From contig CAZJBT010000129.1 in assembly GCA_964544345.1 (NCBI GenBank), forward strand, positions 1 to 5,316: a stretch of 5,316 nt of DNA, in the 5' to 3' direction. A program made the position numbers and the translations under genes. The first letter of the stretch is position 1, and each line of letters opens with the position of its first letter. Source of the stretch: CAKTOF01 sp964544345 (GTDB lineage: Bacteria; Bacillota; Clostridia; Oscillospirales; Oscillospiraceae). Of the stretch, positions 4,561 to 5,316 are shown piece by piece. The notes under the pieces are model-generated. The model was not told the origin of the DNA and did no database searches. It was given only the letters and a program-made list of their open reading frames with translations.

Positions 4561-5316
4561 TCATTCGATCCCCTTGCCATCGTTCCATTTCCAGTTGCGG
4601 ATCTCCGGCATATCCTGGCCATATTCGGCGATATACTGCTTGTGCTCGACGAGCTTGTCTTTCATCTCTTGCACCAGGAAGGCGCCGCGGTTGCCGAGCT
4701 GCGGCAGGCGGGCGATGGTGTCGATGACGAGGTGGAAGCGGTCGATGTCGTTCTGTACGCGCATGTCGAACGGCGTGGTGATCGTGCCCTCCTCCTTGTA
4801 GCCGCGGACGTGCAGATTCTTGTTGTGGCGGCGGTAGGTCAGCTCGTGCACGAGCGTCGGGTAGCCGTGGAACGCAAAGATGATCGGCTTGTCGCGGGTA
4901 AAGAGGGTATCGTATTCGTCGTCCGTCAGGCCGTGCGGATGCTCGGTGTGCGGCTGGAGCTTCATCAGGTCGACGACGTTGACGACACGCAGCTTCAGCT
5001 CAGGCAGCGCGCGGCGCAGGATCGTCACGGCGGCGAGCGTCTCGAGCGTCGGCGTATCGCCGCAGCAGGCGAGAACCGCGTCCGGCTCGTAGCCGGCGTC
5101 GTTCGAGGCCCACTGCCAAATACCGATGCCCTGCGTGCAGTGGCGGACGGCCTGCTCCATCGTCAGCCACTGGGGGCGCGGATGCTTGGACGCGACGATG
5201 ACGTTGACGTAGTTGCGGCTCTTGATGCAGTGGTCGAAGCAGCTCAGCAGGCAGTTGGCGTCCGGCGGCAGGTACAAGCGCACGACGTCGGCCTTCTTAT
5301 TGGCCACATGGTCGAG
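4561..5316 (-). CDS. xfp: Phosphoketolase, C-terminal 251 residues (gene continues past the right edge)
   Basis: Phosphoketolase is a cytoplasmic thiamine-diphosphate enzyme. It splits xylulose 5-phosphate (in many members also fructose 6-phosphate) with phosphate into acetyl phosphate plus glyceraldehyde 3-phosphate (or erythrose 4-phosphate). Only the end of a protein of usually about 800 residues is present. The fragment opens LDHVANKKADVVR, typical of the region just after the family's HQDPG stretch. It continues with YLPPDANCLLS, VVNVVDLMKLQP, and the XFP C-terminal domain including DKPIIFAFHGYP and TTPFDMRVQNDIDRF, ending near the usual PEIRNWKW. A GTG at 5307 is not a start: the frame is open to the window edge and codes for conserved residues before it. 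The stop TGA is followed by a strong terminator. The cofactor-binding N-terminal two thirds cannot be seen here. Confidence 0.97.
   Translation of the reverse strand, partial: LDHVANKKADVVRLYLPPDANCLLSCFDHCIKSRNYVNVIVASKHPRPQWLTMEQAVRHCTQGIGIWQWASNDAGYEPDAVLACCGDTPTLETLAAVTILRRALPELKLRVVNVVDLMKLQPHTEHPHGLTDDEYDTLFTRDKPIIFAFHGYPTLVHELTYRRHNKNLHVRGYKEEGTITTPFDMRVQNDIDRFHLVIDTIARLPQLGNRGAFLVQEMKDKLVEHKQYIAEYGQDMPEIRNWKWNDGKGIE

Noticed and set aside
5305..5307. GTG as a start of a short 248-residue protein
   Set aside because: The frame stays open to the window edge and codes for residues conserved in phosphoketolases before the GTG, so this is an internal valine of a cut-off gene.

Overview
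All convincing genes in this window lie on the minus strand, so the text reads from right to left in transcription order. The DNA is GC-rich in its genes. It has strong AGGAGG-type ribosome binding sites, sigma-A-like promoters (TATACT, extended TGCTATGAT), a Gram-positive-style lipoprotein and a phosphoketolase. Together these suggest a GC-rich Firmicute, most likely an anaerobic Clostridia/Oscillospirales-type bacterium. That placement is inference from style and gene content; no marker gene is present.

Layout. (1) 5316-4561: the C-terminal third of a phosphoketolase whose start lies beyond the right edge, closed by a strong hairpin terminator (4513-4542). (2) 4560-4324: an intergenic region with an AT-rich island, two inverted repeats and a good promoter. 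(3) 4323-3433: a cytoplasmic hormone-sensitive-lipase-type alpha/beta hydrolase. (4) 3392-1788: a family 5 (peptide/nickel type) ABC-transporter substrate-binding lipoprotein, 40 bp after the hydrolase and probably on the same mRNA. (5) 1692-484: a PucR/CdaR-type transcriptional regulator with its own extended -10 promoter; a perfect 14-bp stem sits at its predicted transcription start. (6) 336-127: a small FmdB-type zinc ribbon protein with a structured leader. (7) 126-1: no gene, two hairpin-forming palindromes.

The middle three genes read as a small module: an extracytoplasmic binding protein, an intracellular esterase-like hydrolase and a one-component regulator. The simplest model is capture of a small ester- or amide-bearing or peptide-like ligand, import through a permease encoded elsewhere, cleavage inside the cell, and control by the PucR-type protein. 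The ligand cannot be read from the sequence. The phosphoketolase and the zinc ribbon gene look like separate units with unrelated roles. I found no CRISPR array, RNA gene, insertion sequence or clearly new system. The most interesting items are the permease-less module and the inverted repeats at its promoters.
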